DNA of 64,000 nucleotides from Tepidiforma sp. (GCF_026003995.1 NZ_BPIG01000004.1:186001-250000); one strand, 5' to 3'; positions 1-12,259 are shown, numbered from the stretch's first letter. Made by a program: numbers and translations. The notes: a model not told the origin generated them from the sequence alone.

Positions 1-300
1 GATGGTCGCGGCGACGGGCAGGCCCTCCCGGCCCCGGGCGGCGCGGACCTGTTCGAGCAGCGGGTCGCCGAGGCGGGAGGAGGAGCCGCTGATGCGGAGG
101 GTGTTCGCGCCGTTGAGGACGACGTCGGCGTGGACGCGGAGTTCGCGCATGAGGCGCTGGTCGACCTTCGAACCGAGGCCCTGTTCGGTGCCGTCGACGA
201 CGATTTTGCCGTCGACGGACATGACCATATTGATGATGACGTAGGGGCGGCCTTCCGGCGGCGGCGGGAATTCGAGGACGGTGTAATCGGGCTTGGGCAT
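1..300 (-). CDS. RibD C-terminal-domain reductase (dihydrofolate-reductase-like), 3' end cut by window edge
   Basis: The ATG at 300 opens a frame that stays open to base 1, giving about 100 residues. The N-terminus contains PYVIINMVMSVDGKI and later LRVHADVVLNGANTLR, the NADPH-binding start of the RibD C-terminal/DHFR-like family. Members reduce pterin- or pyrimidine-type substrates with NADPH. No deaminase half precedes it, so it is a stand-alone reductase domain, unlike the full ribD at 52550. It lies last in the hisHAFI-DUF2905 run. A TAGCAT box six bases before the ATG overlaps the stop codon of the preceding gene, so it may also have its own leaderless promoter. The substrate cannot be decided from this fragment. 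Confidence 0.75.
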   Translation of the reverse strand, partial: MPKPDYTVLEFPPPPEGRPYVIINMVMSVDGKIVVDGTEQGLGSKVDQRLMRELRVHADVVLNGANTLRISGSSSRLGDPLLEQVRAARGREGLPVAATI

Positions 301-306
301 GCGTCG

Positions 307-312
307 ATGCTA
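307..312 (-). promoter_or_regulatory. TAGCAT -10-like box, leaderless spacing
   Basis: TAGCAT on the minus strand is separated by six bases from the ATG at 300. This matches the TAnnnT-6-start pattern repeated at many genes in this window. It overlaps the stop codon of the DUF2905 gene. Confidence 0.4.
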
Positions 313-546
313 CTGGAAGCGGCGGAAGATGGCGGCGAGGAGCGAGAGGCCGAGCGAGAGGAGGAGCATGGTGGTGATGGGGATGTAGATGCGCGTGGAG
401 CCGGTTTCGATGCGGATGTCGCCGGGGAGGCGGCCGAACCAGCCGAAGGCGCCGACGGCGACGAGGCCGCCGATGACGATGAGCAGCACACCGAGGATGA
501 TGATGACGAGGCCGAGGCTGCGCGGGTCCATCGGGGAATCGCTCAA
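310..546 (-). CDS. DUF2905 small membrane protein
   Basis: A 78-residue protein with two hydrophobic segments (about residues 11-33 and 55-72) and the signature [13 protein letters not shown] between them, followed by [11 protein letters not shown], which is diagnostic of DUF2905. Function is unknown; it is predicted to be in the cytoplasmic membrane. The chosen TTG start overlaps the hisI stop as TTGA, in keeping with the GTGA overlaps elsewhere in this operon. An internal ATG at 531 would shorten it by five residues. It is probably co-transcribed with the histidine genes. Confidence 0.75.
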   Translation of the reverse strand: MSDSPMDPRSLGLVIIILGVLLIVIGGLVAVGAFGWFGRLPGDIRIETGSTRIYIPITTMLLLSLGLSLLAAIFRRFQ

Positions 547-890
547 GGCGCGGGGTCGAGGTCGGCGGCGGGGTCGAGCGGGCGGTAGTAGCAGGAGGTG
601 TGTCCGGTGTGGCAGGCGGGGCCGGCGGGCCGGGCTTTGACGAGGAGGGAGTTGGCCTCGCAGTTCTTGGCGATGGAGACGAGGGCGAGGGTGTTGCCGC
701 TGGTTTCGCCCTTCTGCCAGAGCTGGCCGCGGGAGCGGCTCCAGAAGGTGACGAGGCCGGTCTCGAGGGTGCGGCGGAGCGCTTCGGCGTTCATGTAGGC
801 GAGGATGAGGACCTCGCCGGTATCGGCGTCCTGGACGACGGCGGGCACGAGACCGTCGGGGCCGAAGGTGAGGCGGCCGGCTTCGCTCAC
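543..890 (-). CDS. hisI: Phosphoribosyl-AMP cyclohydrolase HisI
   Basis: A 115-residue single-domain enzyme that opens the adenine ring of phosphoribosyl-AMP in the third step of histidine synthesis. Visible signatures are [34 protein letters not shown], the metal-binding NCEAN, and [11 protein letters not shown] near the C-terminus with the zinc-ligand cysteines. The length fits HisI without a fused HisE pyrophosphohydrolase. The GTG start overlaps the hisF stop as GTGA, which fixes the start and shows translational coupling. No hisE is seen in the window. Confidence 0.93.
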   Translation of the reverse strand: MSEAGRLTFGPDGLVPAVVQDADTGEVLILAYMNAEALRRTLETGLVTFWSRSRGQLWQKGETSGNTLALVSIAKNCEANSLLVKARPAGPACHTGHTSCYYRPLDPAADLDPAP

Positions 891-1675
891 GGCGCGTCCT
901 CCGGGGGCGGGACGGGGCGGACGGGGATGCCGCGCGCGGCGAGGTGCTCCTTCACCTGGCGGATGGAGTAGGTGCCGAAGTGGAAGATGCTGGCGGCGAG
1001 GACGGCATCGGCGCGGCCGTCGGTGAGGGCGGCGGCCATGTGTTCGGGGCCGCCGGCGCCGCCCGAGGCGATGACCGGGACGGGGACGGCGTCGGAGATG
1101 GCGCGGAGGAGCTCGACGTCGTAGCCCTGCTGGTGGCCATCGGTGTCCATGCTGGTGACGAGGAGTTCGCCGGCGCCGCGGCGGGCGGCTTCGACGGCCC
1201 ATTCGACGGCATCGAGGCCGGTGGGCATGCGGCCGCCGTGGGAGTAGACCTCCCACGTGCCGGGGACGCCTTCGACCCGGCGGGCATCGATGGCGACGAC
1301 GATGCACTGGCTGCCGAAGCGGTCGGCGCCGCTGTTGATGAGGTCGGGGTCCTGGATGGCGGCGGTGTTGATGCTGACCTTTTCAGCGCCGAGCTCGAGC
1401 ATGATCTTCATGTCGGCCGTGGTGCGGATGCCGCCGCCGACGGTGAAGGGGATGAACACCTGCTCCGCGGTCGCGGCGACCATGTCGTAGGTGGTGGCGC
1501 GGTCTTCGGCCGAGGCGGTGATGTCGAGGAAGACGAGCTCATCGGCGCCGGCCTCTTCGTAGCGGCGGGCGAGTTCGACGGGATCGCCGGCGTCGCGGAG
1601 CTGGACGAAGGAGACGCCTTTGACGACGCGGCCGCGGTCGACGTCGAAGCAGGGGATGATGCGCCGGGTGAGCAT
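887..1675 (-). CDS. hisF: Imidazole glycerol phosphate synthase cyclase subunit HisF
   Basis: A 262-residue (beta/alpha)8 barrel that, with HisH, converts PRFAR and ammonia to IGP and AICAR. The catalytic Asp11 is in [15 protein letters not shown] and the second acid is in IVVAIDARR. The phosphate-binding strands end in VGGGIRT and VIASGGAGG. The ATG at 1675 lies 62 bases downstream of hisA, the only real gap in this histidine run. That gap shows no clear promoter, so the gene is probably read from the hisH promoter. Confidence 0.95.
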   Translation of the reverse strand: MLTRRIIPCFDVDRGRVVKGVSFVQLRDAGDPVELARRYEEAGADELVFLDITASAEDRATTYDMVAATAEQVFIPFTVGGGIRTTADMKIMLELGAEKVSINTAAIQDPDLINSGADRFGSQCIVVAIDARRVEGVPGTWEVYSHGGRMPTGLDAVEWAVEAARRGAGELLVTSMDTDGHQQGYDVELLRAISDAVPVPVIASGGAGGPEHMAAALTDGRADAVLAASIFHFGTYSIRQVKEHLAARGIPVRPVPPPEDAP

Positions 1676-1737
1676 GGTTCGATTGTCGGGTTTGGCGGCG
1701 GGCGCTGTCGACCGGGCGTCAGTCTCCCGGGATGTAG

Positions 1738-2459
1738 CTACACCGCAGCCACCGCGGCGAGCGCCTCGGCGAGGGTGAAGCGGCGCTCGTAGAGCGACGT
1801 GCCGACGATGGCGCCTTCGCAGCCGATGGCGGCGAGCTCGCGGAGGTGGTCGAGGGCGGAGATGCCGCCGGAGGCGATGACGGGGCAGCGGACGGCGGCG
1901 ATGAGGTCGCGGTAGGCCTGGAAGTTGGGTTCGGAGAGGGTGCCGTCGCGCGAGATGTCGGTGAACATGATGCGGGCGACGCCGGCGGCGTCGAAGTCGC
2001 GGGCGAGGTCGAGCGCGCGGATGTTGCTACCGTGTAGCCACCCATCGGTGCGGACCTCGCCGTCGCGAGCGTCGATGCTGATGACGATGGCGGGGCCGAA
2101 ACGGCGGATGGCTTCGCGGGCGAGGGCCGGGTCTTTGACGGCGATGGAGCCGAGCTGGACACGGTCGGCGCCGCGGGCGAGGGCGGCCTCGATGGCCTCG
2201 AGCGTGCGGATGCCGCCGGAGACCTCGACGGGGATGGACACGGCGCGGCAGATGGCTTCGATGACGGCGGTATTGACCGGGCGGCCTTCGCGGGCGCCGT
2301 CGAGGTCGACCACGTGGAGGCGGGGCGCGCCTTCAGCTTCCCACTGGCGTGCGACGGCCGCCGGGTCGTCGCTGTAGGCGGTTTCGCGGGCGTAGTCGCC
2401 CTGGCGGAGGCGGACGCAGCGGCCGCCGCGGAGGTCGATGGCGGGGATGACTTCGAAGG

Positions 2460-2463
<4 letters not shown>
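1738..2463 (-). CDS. hisA: Phosphoribosylformimino-AICAR-P isomerase HisA
   Basis: A 241-residue barrel that isomerises ProFAR to PRFAR, the substrate of HisF. The N-terminal [10 protein letters not shown] carries the first catalytic Asp (residue 10) and VISIDARDG the second. The phosphate sites VEVSGGIRT and VIASGGIS are present. The GTG start at 2463 overlaps the hisH stop as GTGA. An upstream extension of the frame is antisense-like noise within hisH and was rejected. Length and domain order are normal for HisA. Confidence 0.94.
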
Positions 2464-5235
<2,772 letters not shown>

Positions 5236-5301
5236 GAAATGGTTTCGACCGTTCTTTGAGCGCGAAACGGGCCGCGGTTCGCGAGCCGGGGTCATGGCCG
5301 G

Positions 5302-5307
5302 TATACT
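5302..5307 (+). promoter_or_regulatory. TATACT -10 box upstream of mreB operon
   Basis: TATACT lies in the 107-base gap between ligA and mreB, giving a predicted 5' leader of about 50 bases before the TTG at 5363. This contrasts with the leaderless spacing at many other genes here. No convincing -35 is seen. Confidence 0.4.
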
Positions 5308-5362
5308 TCGAGTCTGACTATCCCCGCGGCTCCTCGCGGTTTTGCGCGACAGGTTCACGCCC

Positions 5363-6424
5363 TTGGCGTTTCCCAATATTTTCGGTTCGTTATTTGGCTT
5401 TCTTTCGCACGATATCGCCATCGACCTCGGGACGGCGAACACGCTCGTCATGGTGAAGGGCCGCGGCATCGTCATCGACGAGCCGTCGGTGGTGGCCATC
5501 GACCGGACGACGAAGAAGATCCTCGCCATCGGGGCGGAGGCGAAGCGGATGGTGGGGCGGACGCCGGCCAACATCGTGGCGGTCCGGCCGCTGCGGGACG
5601 GGGTCATCTCGGACTTCGAGGTGACCGAGAAGATGCTGAGCTACTTCATCCGGGCGGTGCACGACCGGAGCTTCCTGGCGCAGCCGCGGGTGGTGGTTGG
5701 CATCCCGAGCGGCGTCACGGAGGTCGAGAAGCGGGCGGTGCACGACGCAGCGCTGAACGCGGGCGCGCGCGCGTGCTACCTGATCGAAGAGCCGATGGCG
5801 GCGGCGATTGGGGCCGGTTTACCGGTCATGGACGCCGCCGGGTGCATGATCGTCGACATCGGCGGCGGGACGACAGAAGTGGCGGTGATTTCGCTTGGGG
5901 GCATGGTCGTGAGCACCTCGATCCGGGTGGCCGGCGACGAGATGGACCAGGACATCATCGCCTACGCGCGGCAGGTGCATAACCTCCTCATCGGGGAGCG
6001 GACGGCGGAGGAGATCAAGAAGCTGGCGGGCTCGGCGGCGCCGCTCGACCCGGAGGAAACGATTGAGATCCGGGGGCGCGACCTCGCGACGGGGCTGCCG
6101 AAATCGGTGGAGGTGAGCACGGTCGAAATCCGGGACGCCCTGGCCGGGTCGATCGCGGCGATCGTCGAAGCGGTGCGCTCCTCGATCGAAGTGACGCCGC
6201 CGGAGCTGGTGAGCGACCTGATGGCGCACGGCATCGCGCTCGCGGGCGGCGGGGCGCTGCTGCGGGGGCTCGACCGGCGGCTTTCGCAGGAGACGCGGTT
6301 CCCGGTGTACGTGGCGGAGGACCCGCTGCTCTGCGTCGTGCGGGGCGCGGGCGAGGTGCTCGAAGAATCGGCGCTGCTGGAGAAGGTGCAGTCGCAGCTG
6401 GTTTCGCGGCGGCCCGGGCGGTAG
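5363..6424 (+). CDS. mreB: Rod shape-determining actin-like ATPase MreB
   Basis: About 353 residues of a bacterial actin that organises lateral wall synthesis at the membrane. The nucleotide-binding fold is clear: DIAIDLGTANT (phosphate 1), MIVDIGGGTTEVAVISLGG (phosphate 2) and IALAGGGALLRGLDRRLS (adenosine). The N-terminal FPNIFGSLFGFLS is typical of MreB. There is no ATG. I chose TTG at 5363, preceded by a weak ACAGG; an in-frame TTG at 5342 is the alternative. It heads the mreB-mreC-mreD-mrdA-rodA operon. Confidence 0.93.
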   Translation: MAFPNIFGSLFGFLSHDIAIDLGTANTLVMVKGRGIVIDEPSVVAIDRTTKKILAIGAEAKRMVGRTPANIVAVRPLRDGVISDFEVTEKMLSYFIRAVHDRSFLAQPRVVVGIPSGVTEVEKRAVHDAALNAGARACYLIEEPMAAAIGAGLPVMDAAGCMIVDIGGGTTEVAVISLGGMVVSTSIRVAGDEMDQDIIAYARQVHNLLIGERTAEEIKKLAGSAAPLDPEETIEIRGRDLATGLPKSVEVSTVEIRDALAGSIAAIVEAVRSSIEVTPPELVSDLMAHGIALAGGGALLRGLDRRLSQETRFPVYVAEDPLLCVVRGAGEVLEESALLEKVQSQLVSRRPGR

Positions 6425-6451
6425 CATCGGGGTGCGCCTCGAGGGACCGTC

Positions 6452-7288
6452 ATGCTCACGTTGAACCGGTACTCGTGGTGGCTGGGGGCCATGGTGGGGC
6501 TGGCGATCCTCCTCGGGGTCGCCGGGCAGGTGGGCGTGCTCAGCCCCGTGCAGGGCGTCTTCCTGCGGGTGACGGCGCCGTTCGAAGGCATCTTCACGGG
6601 CATCTTCCGGCCGGTCGCGGGGCTGCTTTCGAGCGCGGGCGAAGTCGATGACCTGCGGGCGGAGAATGCGCGGCTGCGGGTCGAGAACGAAGGGCTGCGG
6701 AACGAGCTGGCACAGCGGCAGCAGGACGCGCAGCGGATCAAGGAGCTCGAGGCGGCGCTCGGGCTCGCGCAGGGCGACACCTCCCAGAGCCGGCTGGCGG
6801 CGAACGTGGTCCACCGCGACAGTTCGCCGTTCAGCGACGTCATCACCATCGACCGGGGGTCGAACGACGGGATCGTGAAGGGGATGGTGGTGACCTCCAC
6901 GCAGGGCTCGCTGATGGGCACGGTGACGCGGGTGACGCCGACGCGGTCGTTCGTGCGCCTGATCACGGACACGCGGAGCAACGTGCGGGCGGCGGTGCTG
7001 GGCGGCGAGGGCGCGGACGGCATCCTGCGGGGGAACCCGGGGCGGACGCTGACGCTGGATCTCGCGCAGGGCGACATCAAGGTCGGCGACACGATCATCA
7101 CGGCGGGGCTGGGGGGCGCGTTCCCCTACGGCATCCCGATCGGGACGGTCACCTCGGTGGAGGGTTCGACGCAGGACCTGTTCCCGAAGGTCACGGTCGA
7201 GCCGATGACGCGGCTGGGCACGGCGACGACGGTGCTGGTGCTGATGAGCTTCGTGCCGGAAACGCTCGATACGGGGTCGGGTCCGTGA
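6452..7288 (+). CDS. mreC: Rod shape-determining protein MreC
   Basis: A 278-residue bitopic protein linking MreB to periplasmic wall enzymes. One membrane helix (about residues 12-30) is followed by a coiled coil (about 68-105, DLRAENARLRVENEGLRNEL) and the MreC beta domain with VITIDRGSNDGIVKGMVV. The 3' end overlaps the mreD GTG as GTGA. Placement between mreB and mreD and the domain order leave little doubt. Confidence 0.94.
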   Translation: MLTLNRYSWWLGAMVGLAILLGVAGQVGVLSPVQGVFLRVTAPFEGIFTGIFRPVAGLLSSAGEVDDLRAENARLRVENEGLRNELAQRQQDAQRIKELEAALGLAQGDTSQSRLAANVVHRDSSPFSDVITIDRGSNDGIVKGMVVTSTQGSLMGTVTRVTPTRSFVRLITDTRSNVRAAVLGGEGADGILRGNPGRTLTLDLAQGDIKVGDTIITAGLGGAFPYGIPIGTVTSVEGSTQDLFPKVTVEPMTRLGTATTVLVLMSFVPETLDTGSGP

Positions 7289-7809
7289 AGGCGCTCGGCT
7301 GGTTCGCGGCGGTGTTCCTCGCGGCGGTCGCGCAGGTGACGGTGGCGCCGCTCTTCCCGGTCGCGGGGGCGGTGCCGGAGCTGGTGCTGCTGACGATCTG
7401 CCTGGCGGCGGCGTTCAGCGGGCCGGTGCCGGTGATGGTGCTGACGCCGCTCGGGGCCTTGATGCTGGGGATGGTCTCGGACCGGGACCCGGGGCTGCTG
7501 CTGCTCGCCTACCTGCCGGTGGCGGTGCTGGGCGCGCTGCTGGAGGACGCCCCGCTGCCGCTGGGCCACGCAGCGCGGACCTACGCGATGACGCTTGGCG
7601 CGGGGCTGGCGGCCCGGACCGTGCTGGCGATCGGCGCGATGCTCGGCGGGGCGCCGGCAGCGTTCGGCGCGCTGGCGGCGGACGTGCTGCTGCCGGGGCT
7701 GTTCATCGATATCGTGCTGCTCACGATATGCTATGTGCCGCTGCGGCTCATCGGTCTCGAGGGGAGCGGGTTCCGGCTGCAGCGGGGAAGGTACTTCGCG
7801 AGCCTATGA
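7285..7809 (+). CDS. mreD: Rod shape-determining membrane protein MreD
   Basis: A 174-residue polytopic membrane protein with about five hydrophobic segments beginning at residue 4 (LGWFAAVFLAAVAQVTVAPL). The pattern of N-terminal helices followed by a GxxxDRDPGLLLLAYL-like turn fits MreD. It is assigned mainly by hydropathy and by position between mreC and mrdA. GTG start and ATGA end overlap both neighbours, implying tight translational coupling. Confidence 0.88.
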   Translation: MKALGWFAAVFLAAVAQVTVAPLFPVAGAVPELVLLTICLAAAFSGPVPVMVLTPLGALMLGMVSDRDPGLLLLAYLPVAVLGALLEDAPLPLGHAARTYAMTLGAGLAARTVLAIGAMLGGAPAAFGALAADVLLPGLFIDIVLLTICYVPLRLIGLEGSGFRLQRGRYFASL

Positions 7810-9734
7810 GCCTGCTGGACGAAGGGCTGCGGACGCCTGCGGGGCCATCGCGCAACCGCCCCCACGGGAACGTGGCGGTGCTCCGGGCGTTCATCCTGCT
7901 GCTGTTCGGCGTGCTGACGGTGCGGCTCGCGGACATGCAGATCCTCCGCGGGGAGGAGTTCGCCCAGCGCTCGCGCGAGAACCACATCGTGCGGACGAAC
8001 ATCCTGCCGACGCGCGGGCTGATCACCGACCGGAACGGCGAGCCGCTGGTGAAGAACGTTGGCGTCTACTCGGCGACGATCCTGCCGGAGCTGCTGCCGG
8101 ATTCGCAGGAGGCGCGCTACCGGATCTACCTGCGGCTGCAGGAGCTGATCGGGGTATCGCCGCTCGAGGTGCAGACGCGGGTGGACGAGGCGATCGCGGC
8201 GGGGCGCGACTACATCGCCATCCGGATCGCGACGAACCTGCCGCGGGAGGCGGCGCTGGCGCTCGAAGAGGCGGCCGTCGACCTGCCGGGTGTGAGCCTC
8301 GAGGTGACGCCCGGCCGGCAGTACATCGCGGGGCCGGCGTTCTCGCACATCCTCGGCTACATCGGGCCGCAGACCGCCGAAGAAGCGAAGGTGCTCCGGC
8401 CGCAGGGCTACCAGCTGAACGAGCCGGTGGGCAAGGACGGCATCGAGGCGTGGTACGAGTCGGACCTGCGGGGGCAGATCGGCTACACGGCGGCGGAGCA
8501 GAACGCGCAGGGGAAGCTGATCACGCTGCTGGGGCGGCAGGACCCGGTCCCGGGGAACACGGTGCGGCTGAACATCGACGCGGGCCTGCAGCAGTACGTG
8601 GCGGAGCTGCTGCAGGCCTCGATGGCCGACAACGGCAGCGGCTGGGGCGACGCGAAGCAGGCCGCGGCCGTGGTGATGAACGCGAAGACCGGGCAGGTGT
8701 ACGCGATCGTCTCCATCCCGACGTATGACAACAACATCTACGCCGACGCGCAGCGGCGAGCGGCGGAGCTGGAGCGGATCCAGAACGACACGGTGACCTA
8801 CACCTTGCTGAACAAGGCGCTGAACCCGGCGGCGCCGGGCTCGACCTTCAAGCTGGTCACGGCGACGGCCGGGCTGGCAGAGGGCAGCATCACGCCGAAC
8901 ACGTCGTTCCAGATCGGCTGCAGCCTCGACATCAAGGGCGAGAACGACGTCATCTACAACTACCCGGACTGGCGCTGCCACAACATGCTGATGGACGTGC
9001 GGGCGGCGATCGCGTGGTCGTCGAACGTCTTCTTCTTCCTCACCTCGGGCGGCGACCTCGAGCGGCAGCGGGGGCTGGGGAAGGACGTCGAAACGTCCGG
9101 CGCAGTGCTGGCGGCGTGGGCGCGGAAGTTCGGCTTCGGGAAGCCGACGGGCATCGACCTCTTCGGCGAGGCGGCGGGCCGGGTGCCGGACCCGCAGTGG
9201 AAGCGGCGGACGAAGGTGGGCGAGGGGTTCGCGCCGGGCGAAAACGACTGGTTCCTCGGGGATACGTACAACACGGCGATCGGGCAGGGCGACGTGCTGG
9301 CGACGCCGCTGCAGATCGCGCGGATGACGGCCGCCATTGCGAACGGCGGGACGCTGCCGGTGCCGCACGTTGCGGACGCCATCATCGGGCCGGACGGGAA
9401 GGTGGTGCGGACGATTGCGCCGCAGGGCGAGACGATCGACGTCGACCCGCGCTGGCTGCAGGTGGTGCGGGAGGGGATGCTCGGCTCGGTGCAGTACGGC
9501 GCGGGCGCGCGCGCAGCGAGTTCGAAGACGACCGTCGCCGGGAAGACGGGCACGGCGGAGTTCTTCAAGCCGGACGGGACGAAGTCGCAGCACGCGTGGT
9601 TCACGGGGTTCGCGCCGTACAACGACCCGGAGGTGGTGGTGACGGTCTACTTCGATATCGGCGTGGGCGGCGACAAGGCGGCGCCCGTCGCGGGGAAGAT
9701 CATCGATTACTTCATGGAGCACGTGCGGCCGTGA
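7806..9734 (+). CDS. mrdA: Penicillin-binding protein 2 (elongasome transpeptidase)
   Basis: A 642-residue class B PBP that cross-links lateral peptidoglycan with RodA. A single N-terminal membrane helix (about residues 22-42) is followed by the PBP dimer domain (TNILPTRGLITDRNGEPLVK) and the transpeptidase domain. The catalytic SxxK motif starts at Ser346 (GSTFK), SxN is at Ser405-Asn407 (WSSN) and KTG starts at Lys580 (AGKTGTAEF). The ATG overlaps the mreD stop and the TGA overlaps the rodA GTG. Confidence 0.96.
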   Translation: MSLLDEGLRTPAGPSRNRPHGNVAVLRAFILLLFGVLTVRLADMQILRGEEFAQRSRENHIVRTNILPTRGLITDRNGEPLVKNVGVYSATILPELLPDSQEARYRIYLRLQELIGVSPLEVQTRVDEAIAAGRDYIAIRIATNLPREAALALEEAAVDLPGVSLEVTPGRQYIAGPAFSHILGYIGPQTAEEAKVLRPQGYQLNEPVGKDGIEAWYESDLRGQIGYTAAEQNAQGKLITLLGRQDPVPGNTVRLNIDAGLQQYVAELLQASMADNGSGWGDAKQAAAVVMNAKTGQVYAIVSIPTYDNNIYADAQRRAAELERIQNDTVTYTLLNKALNPAAPGSTFKLVTATAGLAEGSITPNTSFQIGCSLDIKGENDVIYNYPDWRCHNMLMDVRAAIAWSSNVFFFLTSGGDLERQRGLGKDVETSGAVLAAWARKFGFGKPTGIDLFGEAAGRVPDPQWKRRTKVGEGFAPGENDWFLGDTYNTAIGQGDVLATPLQIARMTAAIANGGTLPVPHVADAIIGPDGKVVRTIAPQGETIDVDPRWLQVVREGMLGSVQYGAGARAASSKTTVAGKTGTAEFFKPDGTKSQHAWFTGFAPYNDPEVVVTVYFDIGVGGDKAAPVAGKIIDYFMEHVRP

Positions 9735-10894
9735 CGAGCGTGACGCTGGGCAACTTCGGCCGGGCGCGGGCGCGCACGTCGTTCTGGCGGGGCTGGGACC
9801 GGTTCGACTACGTGATGGTGGCGGCGGCGCTGGCGCTCGTCGGGTGCGGGCTGGCGCTCATCCACAGCGGCTCGCGGCCGTGGTACGACGGGCCGATCAC
9901 GAGCCTCGCGAGCCCGGTGGCGAAGCAGGCGCTGTTCGCGGTCATCGGCATCGCGGTGATGCTGGGGATTTCGCGGGTGGACTACCACCGGTTCCTGCAC
10001 TTCGCGTGGGTGTTCTACGCGCTTTCGATCGTGGCGCTGCTGGCGCTGTTCGCGCTGGGGAGCACGGCGTACGGGTCGACGCGGTGGTTCGACCTCGGGC
10101 CGGTGCAGGTGCAGCCGTCGGAGTTCGCGAAGCTGGCGGCGATCCTGTGCCTCGCGCGGTTCTTCTCGGAGCACGGGGGCGATGCGCGCGACGTGCGGTC
10201 GCTCCTGCTCTCGATGGCGATCGTGGCGCCGCTGGCTGGGCTGGTGTTCCTGCAGCCGGACCTCGGGACGAGCATCGTGTTCGGGGGCATCTGGCTGGGC
10301 ATCGTGGTGATCGCGGGGGCGAACCGGAGCCACCTGCTGATCATGGGCGCGATCTTCCTCGCGGTGCTGCCGTTCGCGTGGACGTTCGCGATTGCCGATT
10401 ACCAGGTCGAGCGCGTGGCGGTGCTGGTCGACCCGAACGAAGACCCGCTGGACTCCGGCTACAACGTGCTCCAGTCGCAGATCGCGCTCGGTTCGGGGCA
10501 GCTGTTGGGAAAGGGGTACATGCAGGGCGACCAGACGCAGCTGGAGTACCTGAAGGTGGCGACGAAAGACTTCATCTTCAGCCTGCTGGGCGAGGAGTTC
10601 GGCTTCGCCGGGGCGATGGTGCTGTTCGCGCTGTTCATCCTGCTGCTGATGCGGGGGGTGCGGGCGGCGCAGCTGGCGGGTGACACCGCAGGGCAGCTGG
10701 TGGCGGTGGGCATCACGATGCTGATCCTGATGCAGACGTTCATCAACGTGGCGGTGAACGTCAGCCTCTTCCCGGTGACAGGCATCCCGCTGCCGTTCGT
10801 GAGCCAGGGCGGGTCGTCACTCGTGAGCCTGTTCGCGTCGCTGGGGCTGCTGCAGAGCATCGTGATGCGGCACCGGTCGTACCGGCAGACCTGA
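9731..10894 (+). CDS. rodA: SEDS peptidoglycan glycosyltransferase RodA
   Basis: A 387-residue polytopic SEDS protein with about ten membrane helices that polymerises glycan strands, paired with the PBP2 encoded just upstream. Visible SEDS signatures are RWFDLGPVQVQPSEFAKLA, FLQPDLGTS and GIPLPFVSQGGSSLVS. The GTG start overlaps mrdA as GTGA. The last 78 bases overlap the 3' end of radA on the other strand. Confidence 0.95.
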   Translation: MTSVTLGNFGRARARTSFWRGWDRFDYVMVAAALALVGCGLALIHSGSRPWYDGPITSLASPVAKQALFAVIGIAVMLGISRVDYHRFLHFAWVFYALSIVALLALFALGSTAYGSTRWFDLGPVQVQPSEFAKLAAILCLARFFSEHGGDARDVRSLLLSMAIVAPLAGLVFLQPDLGTSIVFGGIWLGIVVIAGANRSHLLIMGAIFLAVLPFAWTFAIADYQVERVAVLVDPNEDPLDSGYNVLQSQIALGSGQLLGKGYMQGDQTQLEYLKVATKDFIFSLLGEEFGFAGAMVLFALFILLLMRGVRAAQLAGDTAGQLVAVGITMLILMQTFINVAVNVSLFPVTGIPLPFVSQGGSSLVSLFASLGLLQSIVMRHRSYRQT

Positions 10895-12247
10895 GAGCCC
10901 GGCCGCTTCGAGGGCATCGGCGAGCGAGGCGGCGCGCAGGAGGCGGAGGCCTTCGACCGCCGGCGCGCCAGCCGGCACGACGGCCGCTTCGAGCCCGAGG
11001 CGGGCGAGTTCGGCGAGGCGGCGGCCGAGCTGGTGGACGGGACGGAGCGCGCCGGAGAGAGCGACTTCGCCGAGGAACGCCATGCCGCGCGGGAGAGGGC
11101 GGTCGTGGATGGCAGAGGCGAGGGCGAGGCAGACGGCGAGGTCAGCGGCGGTGTCGCGGATGCGGAGGCCCCCGGAGACGCTGGCGGCGATGTCCAGCGC
11201 GCCGGAGGGGATGCCGCCGCGGCGGGCGAGGACGGCGAGGAGGAGATGGAGGCGAGAGGGCTCGATGCCGGCGGCGATGCGGCGGGGCGCCGCGAGCGCC
11301 GTCGGCACGGCGAGGGCCTGCACTTCGACGGCCAGCGGCCGGGAGCCTTCCATCACGGCGGTGACCGCGCAGCCGGACGCCGCGGGGTCGTGGGGCGCGA
11401 GGAGGAGGCCGCCCGGGTTTTCGACACTCTGGAGGCCGGCGCCGGTCATTTCGAAGAGACCGAGTTCGTCGGTGGCGCCGAAGCGGTTCTTGACCGCGCG
11501 GAGGAGGCGGAGGACGCCGCCCTCGGCCGATTCGAAGTAGAGCACGACATCGACGAGGTGCTCGAGGAGGCGGGGGCCGGCGACGTCGCCGCTCTTCGTG
11601 ACGTGGCCGGTGACGAGGGTGGCGGTGCCGGTGCCCTTGGCGAAGGCGAGCAGCCGGGCGCCGGCTTCGGCGAGCTGGGCGGGGCCGCCGGCGCGTGATT
11701 CGAGGCCTTCGACGGTGACGGCCTGGATGGAATCGACGATGAGGACGTCGACGCCGGCGGATTCGGCGGCGGCGAGGGCAGCTTCGAGGCCGGGCTCGGG
11801 GATGAGGTCGATGGGCGCGCCGGCCACGCCGAGGCGGGCGGCGCGCATGCGCACCTGGCGGGGCGATTCTTCGCCGCAGATACAGGCGACGCGGAGGCCC
11901 TGCCCGGCGAGGGCGGCCGCGGCCTGCAGCATGAGGGTCGATTTGCCGATGCCGGGGTCGCCGCCGACGAGGACGAGCGAGCCGGGGACGATGCCGCCGC
12001 CGAGGACGCGGTCGAACTCCGGGATGCGGGTCGCGTGGCGGGCCGCGGTGTCGCCTTCGACCGCGTCGAGGCGGAGCAGGCGGGCGGGCGCAGCCGCGGC
12101 CGGCCGACGGCCCGCGGCGCCGCCGCGCGGGGCCTCGGCGAAGGGTTCGAGGGTGTTCCACGCCTGGCAGCCGGCGCAGCGGCCGACGTAGGCGACGGTG
12201 GTCCAGCCGCAGGCGGAGCAGCGGTAGCCGCGTTCGGCGCGAGGCAC
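10817..12247 (-). CDS. radA: DNA repair ATPase RadA
   Basis: About 476 residues. The N-terminal Cys4 zinc finger (YRCSACGWTTVAYVGRCAGC) precedes a RecA-like ATPase with Walker A GGDPGIGKST and the RadA-specific VKNRFGATDE. A Lon-protease-like domain ends the protein. RadA branch-migrates recombination intermediates. The GTG at 12247 begins the zinc finger region, and a TATACT box six bases upstream supports this start. The C-terminus runs 78 bases into the convergent rodA, giving a basic glutamine-rich tail probably not essential to the fold. Confidence 0.94.
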   Translation of the reverse strand: MPRAERGYRCSACGWTTVAYVGRCAGCQAWNTLEPFAEAPRGGAAGRRPAAAAPARLLRLDAVEGDTAARHATRIPEFDRVLGGGIVPGSLVLVGGDPGIGKSTLMLQAAAALAGQGLRVACICGEESPRQVRMRAARLGVAGAPIDLIPEPGLEAALAAAESAGVDVLIVDSIQAVTVEGLESRAGGPAQLAEAGARLLAFAKGTGTATLVTGHVTKSGDVAGPRLLEHLVDVVLYFESAEGGVLRLLRAVKNRFGATDELGLFEMTGAGLQSVENPGGLLLAPHDPAASGCAVTAVMEGSRPLAVEVQALAVPTALAAPRRIAAGIEPSRLHLLLAVLARRGGIPSGALDIAASVSGGLRIRDTAADLAVCLALASAIHDRPLPRGMAFLGEVALSGALRPVHQLGRRLAELARLGLEAAVVPAGAPAVEGLRLLRAASLADALEAAGLSGLPVRPVPHHDALQQPQRREQAHE

Positions 12248-12253
12248 CGGGCG

Positions 12254-12259
12254 AGTATA
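12254..12259 (-). promoter_or_regulatory. TATACT -10 box for radA, leaderless spacing
   Basis: TATACT on the minus strand is followed after six bases by the radA GTG at 12247. No ribosome binding site can fit. Confidence 0.5.

Noticed and set aside
7731..9722. Minus-strand frame of over 600 codons opposite mrdA
   Set aside because: Composition is that of an antisense GC-rich shadow; PBP2 motifs on the plus strand are decisive.
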